A stretch of 64,000 bases of DNA from Agaricus subrufescens (Eukaryota; Basidiomycota; Agaricomycetes; Agaricales; Agaricaceae). Each line of letters begins with the position of its first letter. The stretch's first letter is position 1. The stretch lies in assembly GCA_029945375.1 (NCBI GenBank), contig CM057062.1:2929564-2993563 (forward strand), written 5' to 3'. Shown piece after piece: positions 22,586-34,451 of this stretch. The notes beneath the pieces are model-generated. The model saw only the letters and a program-made list of their open reading frames with translations, did no database searches and was not told where the DNA came from. The position numbers and the translations under genes are program-made.

Positions 22586-25035
22586 TTATTCGGGATAAGG
22601 AATCACATAATATATCTCGGTTTCGTCTTCCGCCTCATATTTCATCACTGCAACCCGGCCGCTTGGTACGCCACCGAAAACAACAATCCTGTGTTCTGGC
22701 AAGCGTCCCTGAATATCTTCTAGCTCGGATACAAATGCATTTAATGCAGCACTTGAACGAGGCTGTCGGAAGGATGTAAACATACATCGTCAAGAGAATC
22801 TATGTCTAGCAAAGTGCACACACTTACTCGGTTTAGTATCCAACCCTCCTCCTTGAAAATCTTACCCGTTTGCCCTTCGTAGGACTTAGCCGGGCTCATT
22901 CCTTTCCAGTCAAGGTGTCCAAACTTGAGGCTCCCAAGGGGTACTTCTCGGCAAAGGGTCCTATCACTGCTTGACAATGTACCTTCCTGTTAAAAGAATG
23001 AGTTTCAGGGCCAAAGAGGAGTATTGTAATGTGACACACCTCATACCGAACAAATTTAGTCAAGCGTTCCGGGAGTAGACAGTAGCATAGCTTGGCCATG
23101 TGGACCTCCAATAGCGGCACTTCATACAGGTCAGGAATTTCGTTAGTCCAAATTTGGCGTGGAAACTTTGCAATACAGTTAACAATGTCCTGGAAAAGTC
23201 TTGCGTGGAATTTTGCAGCTGCCGACGAAGGCCTGTCGCCCTCAAATTTGGAGCAATATTGGAGCCAAGTAGATTCAATTAATGCTAGAACATATAACTC
23301 AGCATTTGCTAGAGAGATCAGAACACCGAAAATACCTGGCGGTACATCATCTCCACTACATTTTTTCCAAAGCGCCACCAGGTTTGGTGCCAAAACTCGG
23401 TCAAGGTCGCCGATTTCGCCAATGTGAAAATCCGCAGACCTCCTTGAGTCTTTCAGGTAGTCGGAAAATGACGCATGAAGGAACGTCAGTCTCTCCTTAT
23501 GCGCAGTTTTCCAATCTGGTATCTTTAGCGCTGACCGGCACTTGATTAAAGACGCGTAAATCGTATTACGGCTAAGGCTGAAAAGTATGGACATTCCTCT
23601 GACGGTTCCAAGAACCGTTGCATGATAATTGAAGCAATCGTAGATCTCTTGTTCATAGATAGTGAAGCCAAGCAATAGTTTTGCTGCTGGCCAGAATGCT
23701 GATGGAATGGATGAAAGAATTTCGTGGTAGAGCGCATCCAAATGCACAAAAGGGTTTTCGTTCGTTGGCACGGCACTAGAACGGTCAATAACGGACAACA
23801 GAATCTCGAATCGTAAGGTGGGATTGCCATAATCCGGATCCCTGATGAATCGCATCACCACTTCGGCGTACGCGAAAAGGCCCGAAGCAGCGACAGTGAG
23901 TTTCAAGAAATCGGTGTCACTAGGCCAGTCACTCTGGACAGAGTGCCGGAACTTCTTCTGTACCGCCTGGAAACTCGATCGCAAAAACCGTTCGACGTCT
24001 TCGCATGCTTCCGTCGAGTCGATAGGAATGTACTCGGACCAGCAGCTACCGCGTACTTCATCGTCCTCGAACTTATCGGATATATGTGACTCGGGGCGAC
24101 TGGCTATTATCCAGATAAGCGGAGTGTCGCGATGCTCATGTACGAAAGTACTGATCAGATCGATGATATGACATTGCTCGTCCTCTCCCCGAAGTTCGTC
24201 AAGCCCATCTAGTAGTATACCCCATCGTTTACCACCGGCTCCAATCTTCCTCTCTACGAATGGTTCAACAACAAATGTCACAAATTGGGTATCCATATCT
24301 CCACGTAATAATTCTGGGTCCAGGCTGATTCTCTCGACGATGTAATTACGGTATGCCTCAATCCGAGTGGCCAACTGGTAAGCGATGGTAATGAAGATGC
24401 CATTTGGGTTATTCCGCTTGTTTGGGCGAGATATGAATACGGACGCTCCGAGGGATTTCGACCTGACCAGATACTCGGCAAATGTTTGGACAATGGCTGA
24501 TTTCCCGACGCCAGCGGGACCAGTTATCCATAATAGCAGTTGCTGTAGGGTTTGACCTTCAAACCAAGCAGTGATACGTCCAATTAGTTTGACGCGTGTA
24601 TTGGGGTGACAGCGTGGGGGAGGGGTGCGAGCGGAGGAATCGTGGGCAGCACCTTGGATGATATGTTGAGAAAGGAGACTCATGACTGAACCAAGACTAA
24701 GTGAGCTCGAGTAGAGGTCAGAACATGGGATCGCTTACTCTGTGTGACTGTGCTGTGATCGCCTTGAATATTGAACACCGTATTATTGTTCACCGTATTA
24801 TTGTTCATCGTATTATTATGCTGATCCCCCCGTACAGACGTCATGTTAGAATCGTTCACAACGACATGTTCAGCTTCCCTAAAGAAGGCTCCCATTTCTG
24901 CATGGCGTCAAAGGGGTCTGATCTGATCGATAGAGAGTTGTCATTGGGGCACTGACCATCACGATTTGTGTTCTTCGAAGGAAAGATGCTCGATAGCCAG
25001 CCCTTGAATTTATCTCTTTTCTTCTTGGGTGCCAT
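22586..25035 (-). CDS. NLR-6: NACHT protein
   Basis: Apparently intact. Exon 1 (ATG at 25035) gives MAPKKKRDKFKGWLSSIFPS. Exon 2 gives GAFFREAEHVVVNDSNM, then TSVRGDQHNNTMNNNTVNNN and TVFNIQGDHSTVTQ, the longest Asn/Thr repeat in the family. Exon 3 starts at 24683 with MSLLSQHIIQGAAHDSSART, an intact P-loop, ILLDGLDELRG and IASRPE. The 51-bp intron after DDVPPG has no stop and a length divisible by three, so retention would add 17 residues without breaking the frame. Exon 4 contains ALIESTWLQYCSKF and DLYEVPLLEVHMAKLCYCLL. Exon 5 gives GSLKFGHLDWKGMSPAKSYE. Exon 6 ends YYVIPYPE, TAA at 22586. Confidence 0.86.
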
Positions 25036-25759
25036 TTTGCGCAAGGATAGGGGCAGAGATGGTGGTGGGAGGAAAGAAGGAGGTGGTTCGATGCACTGCC
25101 GGCATCAGCAACGTGCACATCTGACACTGGCAGGCGCTCGGGATTTGCCCAAGAACCCATCTTCTGGCATATAGATGTTAGGAATGGCATCTCTTCATGT
25201 TTCGTGGAGCCCGGCACGGTTCATCTGAGCGATGACCGACCACTCGCTACGCTTCCAGCAGCCGGGATATCTCAAGCCCAATTGCTCAGTGAGAATCAGA
25301 AGGCACGCCAGAATGGTGGACGTGAGAGTGATTAACGTGATCAGCTCTATTTTTAGCCTATCTTGTATTCGCACAAACTCATGCAATACTATGAGGATCT
25401 GTCAAATACAGCAGAAATCTATCCCCCCGTCGAAACGCCACTATTTGCTCCTCTCGCCAGCGCCGCCATTGAAATCCATGCGCAAATTCGACGATGGCTC
25501 ATAAGCACCTGAAGCTGTCTCGCAGAACATAAACTCTGATTTGGCTGCCGTCATAGGCAGCCTCATTTGCGCATGCTGCACTCAAATCTGTTATACGACC
25601 AACGCATCACTATTATTTTGACACTATTTTACTGTAAGAAATGGAGTATCACTATGGTTTTAATCATGAAACACTCTTATGAGGGTTACCACTTCTTCAG
25701 GGCTTCGGGGTGTGTTAATTCTCCAGAGGAAGAAGGTTGAAACCACGAAGATAATTGTT
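25036..25759. other. Intergenic between NLR-6 and NLR-7
   Basis: Includes the NLR-6 5' box (25134-25153, with the ATG changed to ATC). About 25225-25390 is similar to 28370-28525 upstream of NLR-7 (shared GACGTGAGAG, GTGATC and CTATTTTTAGC blocks). No gene is visible. Confidence 0.5.
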
Positions 25760-28190
25760 TCATTCAGGATAAGGGATTACATAATTGATTGAGGTTTCGT
25801 TTCCTTCTTCATACCCAAAGGCTACAACCCGCCCACTTGGTAAGCCGCCGAAAACAACACCTCTAAGTCTAGGGAAGCATCTCTGAACATCCTCTAGCTC
25901 GGATATAAATGCCATTAATTCAGATCTTGAACCCGGCTGTCCATAAGACGAAAACATCATAAAAAGAATTCAAACCCTAGCAAGGGCGAGCCACTCACTC
26001 TACTAAGTCTCCAACGCTTGTTGAAGACTTTACTCATTCGCCCTTGATAGACCTTAGTCGGGCTCATCACTTTGCAGTCAAGGTGTCCGAACTTGAGGGT
26101 TTGAAGCTGTGCTCCTCGAGAAAGATTCGAATTTTGGTTCGATGGTGTGTTCCGCTGCGAAAAATAATGAGGCTTAGGGTTCAAACAAAGAGCGTTAGGG
26201 TTAATACCAAATGCTGAATAAATCGAGACAAGTCTTCCGGGAGTAGGCAGTAACACAGCTTAGCCATGTGGACCTCCAGTAGCGGCGCCTCATAAAGGGC
26301 AGGATTTTGGCTGAGCAAAATTTGGCGTGGAAAGCCTACCACAGAGTTAATAATATCACGGAAGAGTTGTCCGTGAAACTTTGCAACTGCAAATGACGGC
26401 CTCTCGCCGTCAAAGCTGGAACATTCTTGTAACCAAGTCGCTTTAACTAAAGCTAGAATAAATATAACATTAGCATTTGTTACGAAGATTAGAACACCAT
26501 TCGTACCTGGTGCAACATCATCTCCGCTACACTTTTTCCAAAGTTGCACAAGGTTTAGTGCCGCAACTCCCTCGATGTCACCAATGTTACCAACATGAAA
26601 ATTGGCGGATCTCCTCGAGTCCCTCAGATGATCAGCGAATGATGCATGATGGAACATCAATTTCTCTTTATGTGCTACTTTCCAATCTGGAATCTTCAGT
26701 ACTGACCGACACTTGATTAACGATGCATAAACAGTATTTCGTCTGAGGCTGAAGAGTATAGACATTCCTCGGAGTGTTCCAAGAACGAGCGGGTCAGAAG
26801 GGAAGTGCTCGTAGAAGTCTTGCTCATAGATAGTAAAACCAAGAAGTAGCTTGGCTGCTGGCCAGAATGTCGACGGGATTGAAGAAAGGATCTCGTGGTA
26901 GAGCGCATCCAAATGAACAAATGGGTTTTCGGTCGTTGGAACGGCACTAGAACAATTAATAATAGCTATCAGAATCTCAAAGCGCGAGGTAGGATTGCCG
27001 TGATCTGGATCTCTGATGAAACGCATCACCACTTCGGCATACACAAAGAGGCCTGAAGCAGCGGCAGTGAGGGTCAAGAAATCTGTGTTGCTAGGCCAGT
27101 CACTCTGAACAGAGTACCGAAACTTCTTCTGTACCGCTTTGAAACTTGATCGGAAAAACCGTTCGACGTCTTCACATGCTTCGGTGGAGTCGATAGGAAC
27201 GTACTCGGTCCAGCAGCTGTGATGCACCTCGTCATCCTCAAACTTGTCGGATATGTGTGACTCGGGGCGACTGGCTATTATCCAGACAAGGGGGACATCT
27301 TGGTGCTCGCGTGCAAAGGTGCTGACAAGATGGATGATACTGCACTGCGCGTCCTCTCCCCGTAGTTCATCAAGCCCGTCTAATAATATGCCCCATCGTT
27401 TCCCGCCGGCTCCAATCTTTCTCTCTGCAAATGGCTCAACAATAAACGTCGAAAATTGGGTTTCCATATCACCACGTAACAATTCCGGGTCCAGACTGAT
27501 TCTTTCGATGACATAATTGCGGTATGCTTCAATACGAGTGGCCAACTGGTAGGCGATGGTAATGAAGATGCCATCTGGATTGTTGTGCCTATTCGGGCGA
27601 GAAATAAACACAGACGCTCCGAGGGCTTTCGACTTGGCGAGATACTCGGCGAATGTTTGGACGATGGCTGATTTCCCAACGCCAGCGGGACCGGTGATCC
27701 ATAGGAGGAGTTCCTGCGGGCCCTGACCCTCGAACCAGTTAGTGATACGAGCGATTAGCTCGATGCGAGTCTCAGGGTGGCAGCGTGGGGGAGGGGTGCG
27801 AGCGGAGGAATCGTGTGCAGCGCCCTGGATGATATGTTGGGAAAGGAGACTCATGACTGAACAAAGATGAAGTGAGCTTGAGTAGGTGTTAGAACATACG
27901 ATTGCTTACTCTGTCTTGCTGTGGTATGATCGACTTGTATATTGATCACGGTATTTTGCACCGTATTATTATGCTGGTCTCCCTGTATAGATGTCATGAT
28001 GGAATCTTTTACGACAGCACTTTCTGCATTTTCGAAGAATGCTCCTGATCCTGCATAGCATGAGGGGAGGCTCTGTTCAGATTCATAGAGCGTTGTCATT
28101 AGAGCACTAACCTTCACGACTGGTGTTCTTTGAGGGAAAGAAATTCGTTAGCCAATTCTTGAATTTATCTCTTTTCTTCCGAGGCACCAT
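25760..28190 (-). CDS. NLR-7: NACHT protein
   Basis: Apparently intact. Exon 1 (ATG at 28190) gives MVPRKKRDKFKNWLTNFFPS. Exon 2 gives GAFFENAESAVVKDSIM, then TSIQGDQHNNTVQNTVINIQ and VDHTTARQ. Exon 3 (start 27854) reads MSLLSQHIIQGAAHDSSART, GPAGVGKSA, ILLDGLDELRG, IASRPE. Exon 4 ends at about SRFIQHL|GTATTA, exon 5 reads QLQTLKFGHLDCKVMSPTKV, and exon 6 ends NYVIPYPE with TGA at 25760. It differs from its neighbours mainly in the C-terminal exons (GGLPSGRVVAFGYEEG). Confidence 0.84.
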
Positions 28191-29050
28191 TTTAAACAGA
28201 GAAAGAAGTGGAGATAGTGGTAAGAGAAAAGATGGAAACGCCTCAACGCATCGCCGGCATCAAAAACATGCAGGCACTTGGCATTTGCCCAAGAAACCAA
28301 CTTTTAGCATATAAGCAGTTACTTTCCTCCATGTCCCTCGCCCCCCATAATTTGGCCCGGCGGTTGCTACCAGTGATGACTGATTATTGACTGCACTCCT
28401 AATAATGAGGAATTTTCAAGTCCGATGGCTTCAGTTAGATGATAGGCCAGCACGGTTGACGTGAGAAGGTAGTGATCGTGATGAGTCGCTAAGGTGACCA
28501 GCACTATTTTTAGCTTCGTGTCAACAGTCGAGCATACGCGCCTAGAGCTGTCTTGTGGGTCCACTACATCCGCGCAGGCCCTGATCTGGCTGCCATCATG
28601 AGTAACGTTATGTGCGTTAAAGTTTGTCTGTACTCGGGACAACGAATATATGGATTATCAAAAGACGTTCAATTGCATGTCAAATTCAACAGAAACGTAG
28701 ATTACATAGTACGGGATTAATCATCTATAGACTGGTATTGCAGATCCTCATTTGCGACAGATAATCATGATCATCATGATTATCAGCAATGTTCCTAAGA
28801 ACAATAAAATAATCATGCTTATATAGTTGTGTACAGTCAAATAAATATGGTTGCATATATTGTTGGGATACATACAAATGGTCGCTTTTAGAATTGCTGA
28901 CAATATTACCATTGGGAGCTACGTTCACATTTTTTTAGTCAAAGCTCCAAAAATTGCTATCTCCAAACGATGATTCGAAGGAAAATTGAAGACCATTACA
29001 GACGACGAGGAAGAAGATCAGAATTACCCACGATCAAATTGAGCTAAAAG
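28191..29050. other. Intergenic between NLR-7 and NLR-8
   Basis: Holds the NLR-7 5' box (28274-28293). Its ATG opens a 14-codon frame ending in TGA. The stretch shared with the NLR-6 upstream region is at 28370-28525. 28650-29050 is AT-rich with nothing recognised. Confidence 0.5.
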
Positions 29051-31499
29051 CTACTCGGGATAAGGAATCACATAATACGCCCATCCCTCACTTGGCAACT
29101 GAGCTTGAAAGACCGCAATACGCCCACTCGGTACACCCCCAAAAATAGAAACAAAAAGTTTCGGCAAGCGTGCTTGAATATTCTCGAGCTCGGATACAAA
29201 CGCCGTTAATTCAGCACTTGAATGCGGCTATCAAAAGAAAAAAAGAGGGGGAGGGGGTGGAAAACCCACGGTGAGACGAGTTCAGATTGTTGACAAGGCA
29301 GAGCTACTCACTCGACTTAGTATCCAACCTTCTTCCTTGAAAACCATACCAGTTTGTCCTTTATAAACTTGAGTGGGGCTCATACCTTTCCAGTCGAGGT
29401 GACCAAAGTTGAGATTTCCAAGCTCTGCTTCGCGGCGAATTTTTGTATGGTTGTGGTAGTATGAAGTCTGCTGTGAAAACAATGAGGCTCAAGATCGAAT
29501 AAGAGTGTGTTCAGGTGATATGTACCGCATAGTCCAGGAATTTGGCCAAGCCTTCCGGCGAGAGACAGTAGCATAACTTGGCCATGTGAACGTCCAGTAG
29601 CGGCAACTCACACGCAGAAGTCGTTTTTGGATTGAGGAATACGTATACTGGAAACATTGCAACACAGTGAATGATGTCATGGAAGAGTGTTGTGTGGAAT
29701 TTTGCGATTGCCCGTGATGGCGTCTCGCCATCGAATTTGGAGCAAAATTGTAGCCACGTAGATTCGATCAATGCTGAAAAAAAGCGACCGTAAATATGTG
29801 TGATGAAGACTAGTATTCTATACGTACTCGGCGCGACTTCATCTCCGCTGCATTTCTTCCAAAGCTCTACCACATTCAATGCCACGACCCCGACAATGTC
29901 TCTGATATCACCAACATGAAAAACCGCGGACCTGCTTGAGTCCTTGAGGTAGTCGGCAAATGATGCATGAAGGAACGTCAACCTCCCCTTATGCCCGGCT
30001 TTCCAATCTGGTATCTTGAGCGCTGACCGACACTTGGTCAAAGACGCGTAAATAGTATTTCTCCCAAGGCTGAAGAGTATAGACATTCCTCTGAGGGTTC
30101 CGAAAACTAGTGGATGTGAATGCAACTCCTGGTAGAACTCTTGCTCGTAGATAGTGAAGCCAAGCAGTAGTTTGGCTGCTGGCCAGAGCGCCGCTGGTAT
30201 TGAAGAAAGAATTTCGTGATAGAGCGCGTCCAATTGAACAAATGGATTATCTTTTGTTGGTACGGCATTGGAACGGCTGATGACAGATACCAGAAGCTCG
30301 AATCGTGATGCGGGGTCGGCTTGGTCAGGGTCTTTGATGAACTCCATGACCACTTGGGCATAGACGAACAGTCCCGAAGCGGCAGCGGTGAGTTTCAGGA
30401 AGTCTGTGTCGCTGGGCCAGTCGTCCGCAACCGATTGCCGATACTTCTTCTTTGTCGTCTTAAAACTTGACCGTAAAAACTGCTCGACATCCGCGCAGGC
30501 CTCGGTAGAGTCGATTGGAATGTACTCGGTACAGCAACTGCGGCGCACTTCTTCATCTTCAAACATATTGGATATGTGGGTTTCGGGACGACTGGCTATT
30601 ATCCAGACAAGAGGGGTATCGCGATGTTCGTGCACAAAGGTGCTGATGAGTTGGATGATATTGCACTGCGCATCCTCCCCTCGGAGTTCATCAAGCCCGT
30701 CCAGTAGTATACCCCATCTCTTACCACCCGCTCCAATTTTCTTCACCACAAACGGCTCGACAATAAATGTCGCAAACTGGGCCTCCATATCCCCACGCAA
30801 TAATTCTGGATCGAGGCTAATTCGCTCAACAACAAATTTACGATAAGCGTCGATCCGCGTGGCCAACTGGTATGCAATGGTGAGGAAGATGCCATTTGGA
30901 TTGTTACGCTTGTTAGGCCGAGATATGAAAACAGACGCTCCAAGGGATTTCGACTTGGCGAGGTACTCGGCAAAGGTCTGGACGATGGCGGATTTCCCAA
31001 CACCAGCGGGACCAGTAATCCATAAGAGGAGTTCCTGTTGTGCCTGTCCATCGAACCAGGCGGTGACGCGAGCAATTAACTTGACTCGGGTGTCGGGATG
31101 GCAGCGTGGAGGAGGGGTGCGAGCAGAAGAGTCGTGAGCAGCACCCTGGATAATATGTTGCGAAAGCAGGCTCATGACTTGCAAGACAAAGTGAGTTTGA
31201 GTAGAAATTGGAATATATGATTTGCTTACTCTGCGTCACCGCGGTGTGGTCGACTTGTATATTGTACACTGTACTGTTGTTCACCGTATTGTTCTGATCT
31301 CCTCGTACAGACGTCATGTTGGATTCGTTCACAACAATGCCCTCCGCATTTTCGAAGAAGGCTCCCGATCCTGCATGATGTGAGGAAGATTCTGATCAGA
31401 ATTGTCATCGGAGCACAAACCATCACGAGTTCGTTTATTTGAAGCAAAGACGCTGTATAGCCACCCTCTCAGCTTGTCTCGTTTCCTGCGGGGAGCCAT
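29051..31499 (-). CDS. NLR-8: NACHT protein
   Basis: Apparently intact, and head-to-head with NLR-9. Exon 1 (ATG at 31499) gives MAPRRKRDKLRGWLYSVFAS. Exon 2 gives GAFFENAEGIVVNESNM, then TSVRGDQNNTVNNSTVYNIQ and VDHTAVTQ. Exon 3 (from about 31180) reads MSLLSQHIIQGAAHDSSART with GPAGVGKSA, ILLDGLDELRG and IASRPE. Exon 4 begins ALIESTWLQFCSKFDGE, exon 5 reads ELGNLNFGHLDWKGMSPTQV, and exon 6 (PHSSAELTAFVSELENIQ) ends YYVIPYPE with TAG at 29051. Confidence 0.85.
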
Positions 31500-32013
31500 T
31501 CCGTACAGAACAGGGCATAGAGGTGATAGTGGAAGGGAAGAAGGGAAGGCTTCAAAGCACCGCCACATCAACAGCACACTTTGCCCAACACAACCAACTG
31601 AAAACTCGGCCCGGTCGCCGCGAGGTATGGCTTTCGCTTCCTCGCCCTGCGACCTGCATGCACCTGTTTCCCCCTCCCTTCCATCCATGGTCGCACCTAG
31701 CTCATCAGTTTACTGTGTTCATACAGGTATACTCGTTTGATCTGCCGAATTTGCATCAGCCAGCTTGTATTAATGCGAGGCAAGGGGACAAGCACAATGC
31801 CTAGAACACTCGTAGTCACGCTATGATCAACATCCACCCTGGTACGTCTTGTAGTATAAGCCACCAGTAGGACGTCTATTCTCTCGTATCAAGTAACCAA
31901 ATGATGCGATTACTTCTTAGGCAAATGCCGAGCGCCCTACGCTTCGTTCACGCAGGCAGTGCCTCGAGGCCTATTCTTCTTTCCTCCCACTGCTACCCCT
32001 GTTTTTCTCTCTG
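31500..32013. promoter_or_regulatory. Divergent promoter region of NLR-8 and NLR-9
   Basis: 514 bp between the two divergent ATGs. It holds a copy of the NLR 5' box on each side: a degenerate one for NLR-8 (about 31573-31590) and GGCAAATGCCGAGCGC for NLR-9 (31919-31935). In NLR-9 the ATG of the box opens a frame of about 30 codons whose TGA overlaps the main start (TGATG at 32013-32017). Confidence 0.55.
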
Positions 32014-34451
32014 ATGCCGGGCCAGAAAAAAAGAACTAAATTCAAGGAGTGGCTATTCAGCTTCTTTCCCTCAAAGAACACGAGTCGTGAAGGTTAGTGT
32101 CTGTATGGTAATACTCTATGGTTCTGCTCAGCGTATGTTTTTGTTCTGTAGGATCCGGAGGCTTCTTTGAAAATGCGGAAGGTGTCGCTGTGAAAGATTC
32201 AGTCATGATGGCGATACGAGGAGGTCAGCATAACACGGTGAACAATACGGTGAATGCCAATGCAGTCTTCAACATACAAGGCGATCACACTACGGTGACA
32301 CAGAGTAAGCGATTCCAAATTTCAGCATCTATCCTTGTTCACTTTGGCCTTGTCTAGTCATGAATTTACTTTCGCAACATATCATCCAGGGCGCTGCTCA
32401 TGATTCCTCCGCTCGCTCACCTCCTCCCCGCTGCCACCCCGACACTCGCGTCAAGCTGATTGCCCGTGTTACTACTTGGTTTGAAGGTCAAGATCTGCAG
32501 GAATGGCTATTATGGATCACCGGTCCCGCTGGTGTTGGGAAATCAGCCATTGTCCAGACATTTGCCGAGTATCTTGCCAAGGGAGAATCTCTTGGAGCAT
32601 CGGTATTTATCTCTCGTCCAAACAAGCGCAACAACCCAAACAGAATCTTCATCACCATCGCCTACCAGCTGGCCACTCGGATCGAAGCATATCGCGCTTA
32701 CATTGTCGAGCGAATCAGCCTCGATCCAGAATTGTTACGTGGAGATATGGAGGCCCAATTTGTGACGTTTATTGTTAAGCCATTCGTGGAGAGAAAGATC
32801 GGGGCGGGTGGTAAACGATGGGGTATATTACTAGACGGGCTTGATGAACTACGGGGAGAGGATGCGCAGTGTAACATCATCCATCTCATCAGCACATTTG
32901 TGCGCGATCACAGTGATGTCCCCCTCGCCTGGATCATAGCCAGTCGTCCTGAGGCACACATATCGAATACGTTTGATGATGATGAAGTCCATCGCAATTG
33001 TCGCAAGGAGTACATTCCTATCGACTCGACGGAGGCATGCGAGGACGTCGAGAGATTCTTGCGATCGAGCTTCAAGGCGATACAGAAGAAGTATCGCCAG
33101 TCTCTTCCGAGTGACTGGCCCAGCGACACCGACTTCCTACAGCTGACTGTTGCTGCTTCGGGCCTTTTCGTGTATGCTCAGGTTGTGATGGATTTCATCA
33201 GAGATCCGGATTGTGCTGATCCGGCCTTGCGGTTTGAGATTGTGATATCTGTCATCAGTCGTTCCTCTCATGTTCCGACGAACGATAATCCGTTTGTCCA
33301 CCTGGACGCATTCTACCACGAAATTCTTTCCTCGATATCACCAACGCACTGGGGAGCGGCCAAATTGTTACTTGGATTCACTGTTCACGAGATAGATTTC
33401 CTTCGTCTCCAAACATTCCGCACACTCAGAGGAATGTCCGTGCTCTTCAACCTCAACCGAAATACCGTTTACGCATGTCTGACCAAGTGCCGATCTGCGC
33501 TCAAGATTCCGGATTGGAAAGTGGCGCACAAGCAGAACTTGACATTTCTTCACGCATCGTTTTCCGACTACCTCAAAGACTCAAAACGATCTGCGGACTA
33601 CTATGTTGGTGATATCAGCGACATCGAGAGCGTGGTAGCATCAAACCTTGTTGAGCTGTGGAAGAAATGTAGCGGAGATGATATCGCACCAGGTATGTGC
33701 CGTGTGTGAATCCTCATACTGAATGATTGATGTTATGTTGGCTCAAGCGTTAGTTGAATCTACGTGGCTCCAATATTGCTCAACAATGAGCGGCGAGAAA
33801 CTGACATCGGCAGTTGCAAAATTCCATGTAGCACTCTTCCATGACGTTGTCTACTCTGTTTCAAAGTTTCTACACAAATTCCAGGACATAGGAGGTCCCA
33901 CGTACACTTTGCCTGACCGGTACGAACTGCCGCTACTGGAAGTCCACATGGCAAAGCTATGTTACCACCTCTCCCCGAATGATTTGGCAGCTATGATTCG
34001 CAATGAGGTATACAGCCCAAACACTCTGGTTTTATTCCTGACCCTCAGTGATTTCACAGGTGGGGCATAAACTCTCGAGCGTTAATCAGAAACTTTTACG
34101 AAAAGATGAGCTCAAGGACTTTACGTTTGGACACCTGGACTGGAAAGAGATTGGCCCAGTAAAGCTTACTTACCGGCGCATGGGGAAGGTTTTTCCGAAG
34201 GAGACATGGGTACTAAATCGAGTGCGCATACCCACCTTGTTCCGATGTGCACTCCTCTGACTATGTTCTCGTTTTTCTGACAGCCGCGCTCAAGTGCTGA
34301 ATTAAAGACATTTGTATCCGAGCTAGAAGACATTCGGCAAAGCGAGCCACACCATGAAGTTGTTGTTTTTGGAGGCGTACCTAGTGGGCGGGTCGTAGCA
34401 TTGAAACATCCAACAGAATACTCATATTATGTGATACCTTATGCCGAATAG
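32014..34451 (+). CDS. NLR-9: intact NACHT-domain NLR, family reference
   Basis: The only plus-strand NLR. Six exons join in phase: 32014-32092, 32152-32304, 32358-33692, 33748-34007, 34060-34221, 34284-34451 (718 aa). Exon 1: MPGQKKRTKFKEWLFSFFPS, basic and amphipathic. Exon 2: GGFFENAEGVAVKDSVMM, AIRGGQHNTVNNTVNANAVF, NIQGDHTTVTQ. Exon 3 starts MNLLSQHIIQGAAHDSSARS and carries P-loop GPAGVGKSA (residue about 132 of the protein), Walker B GILLDGLDELRG and IASRPE. Exons 4-6: ALVESTWLQYCS, YELPLLEVHMAKLCYHL, LKDFTFGHLDWKEIGPV, then PRSSAELKTFVSELEDIR and YYVIPYAE. NACHT NTPases of this kind are fungal NOD-like receptors; activation by nucleotide-driven oligomerisation is family knowledge. No WD40, TPR or ankyrin repeats follow, so the exon 4-6 region is the candidate sensor (inference). 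Confidence 0.9.
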
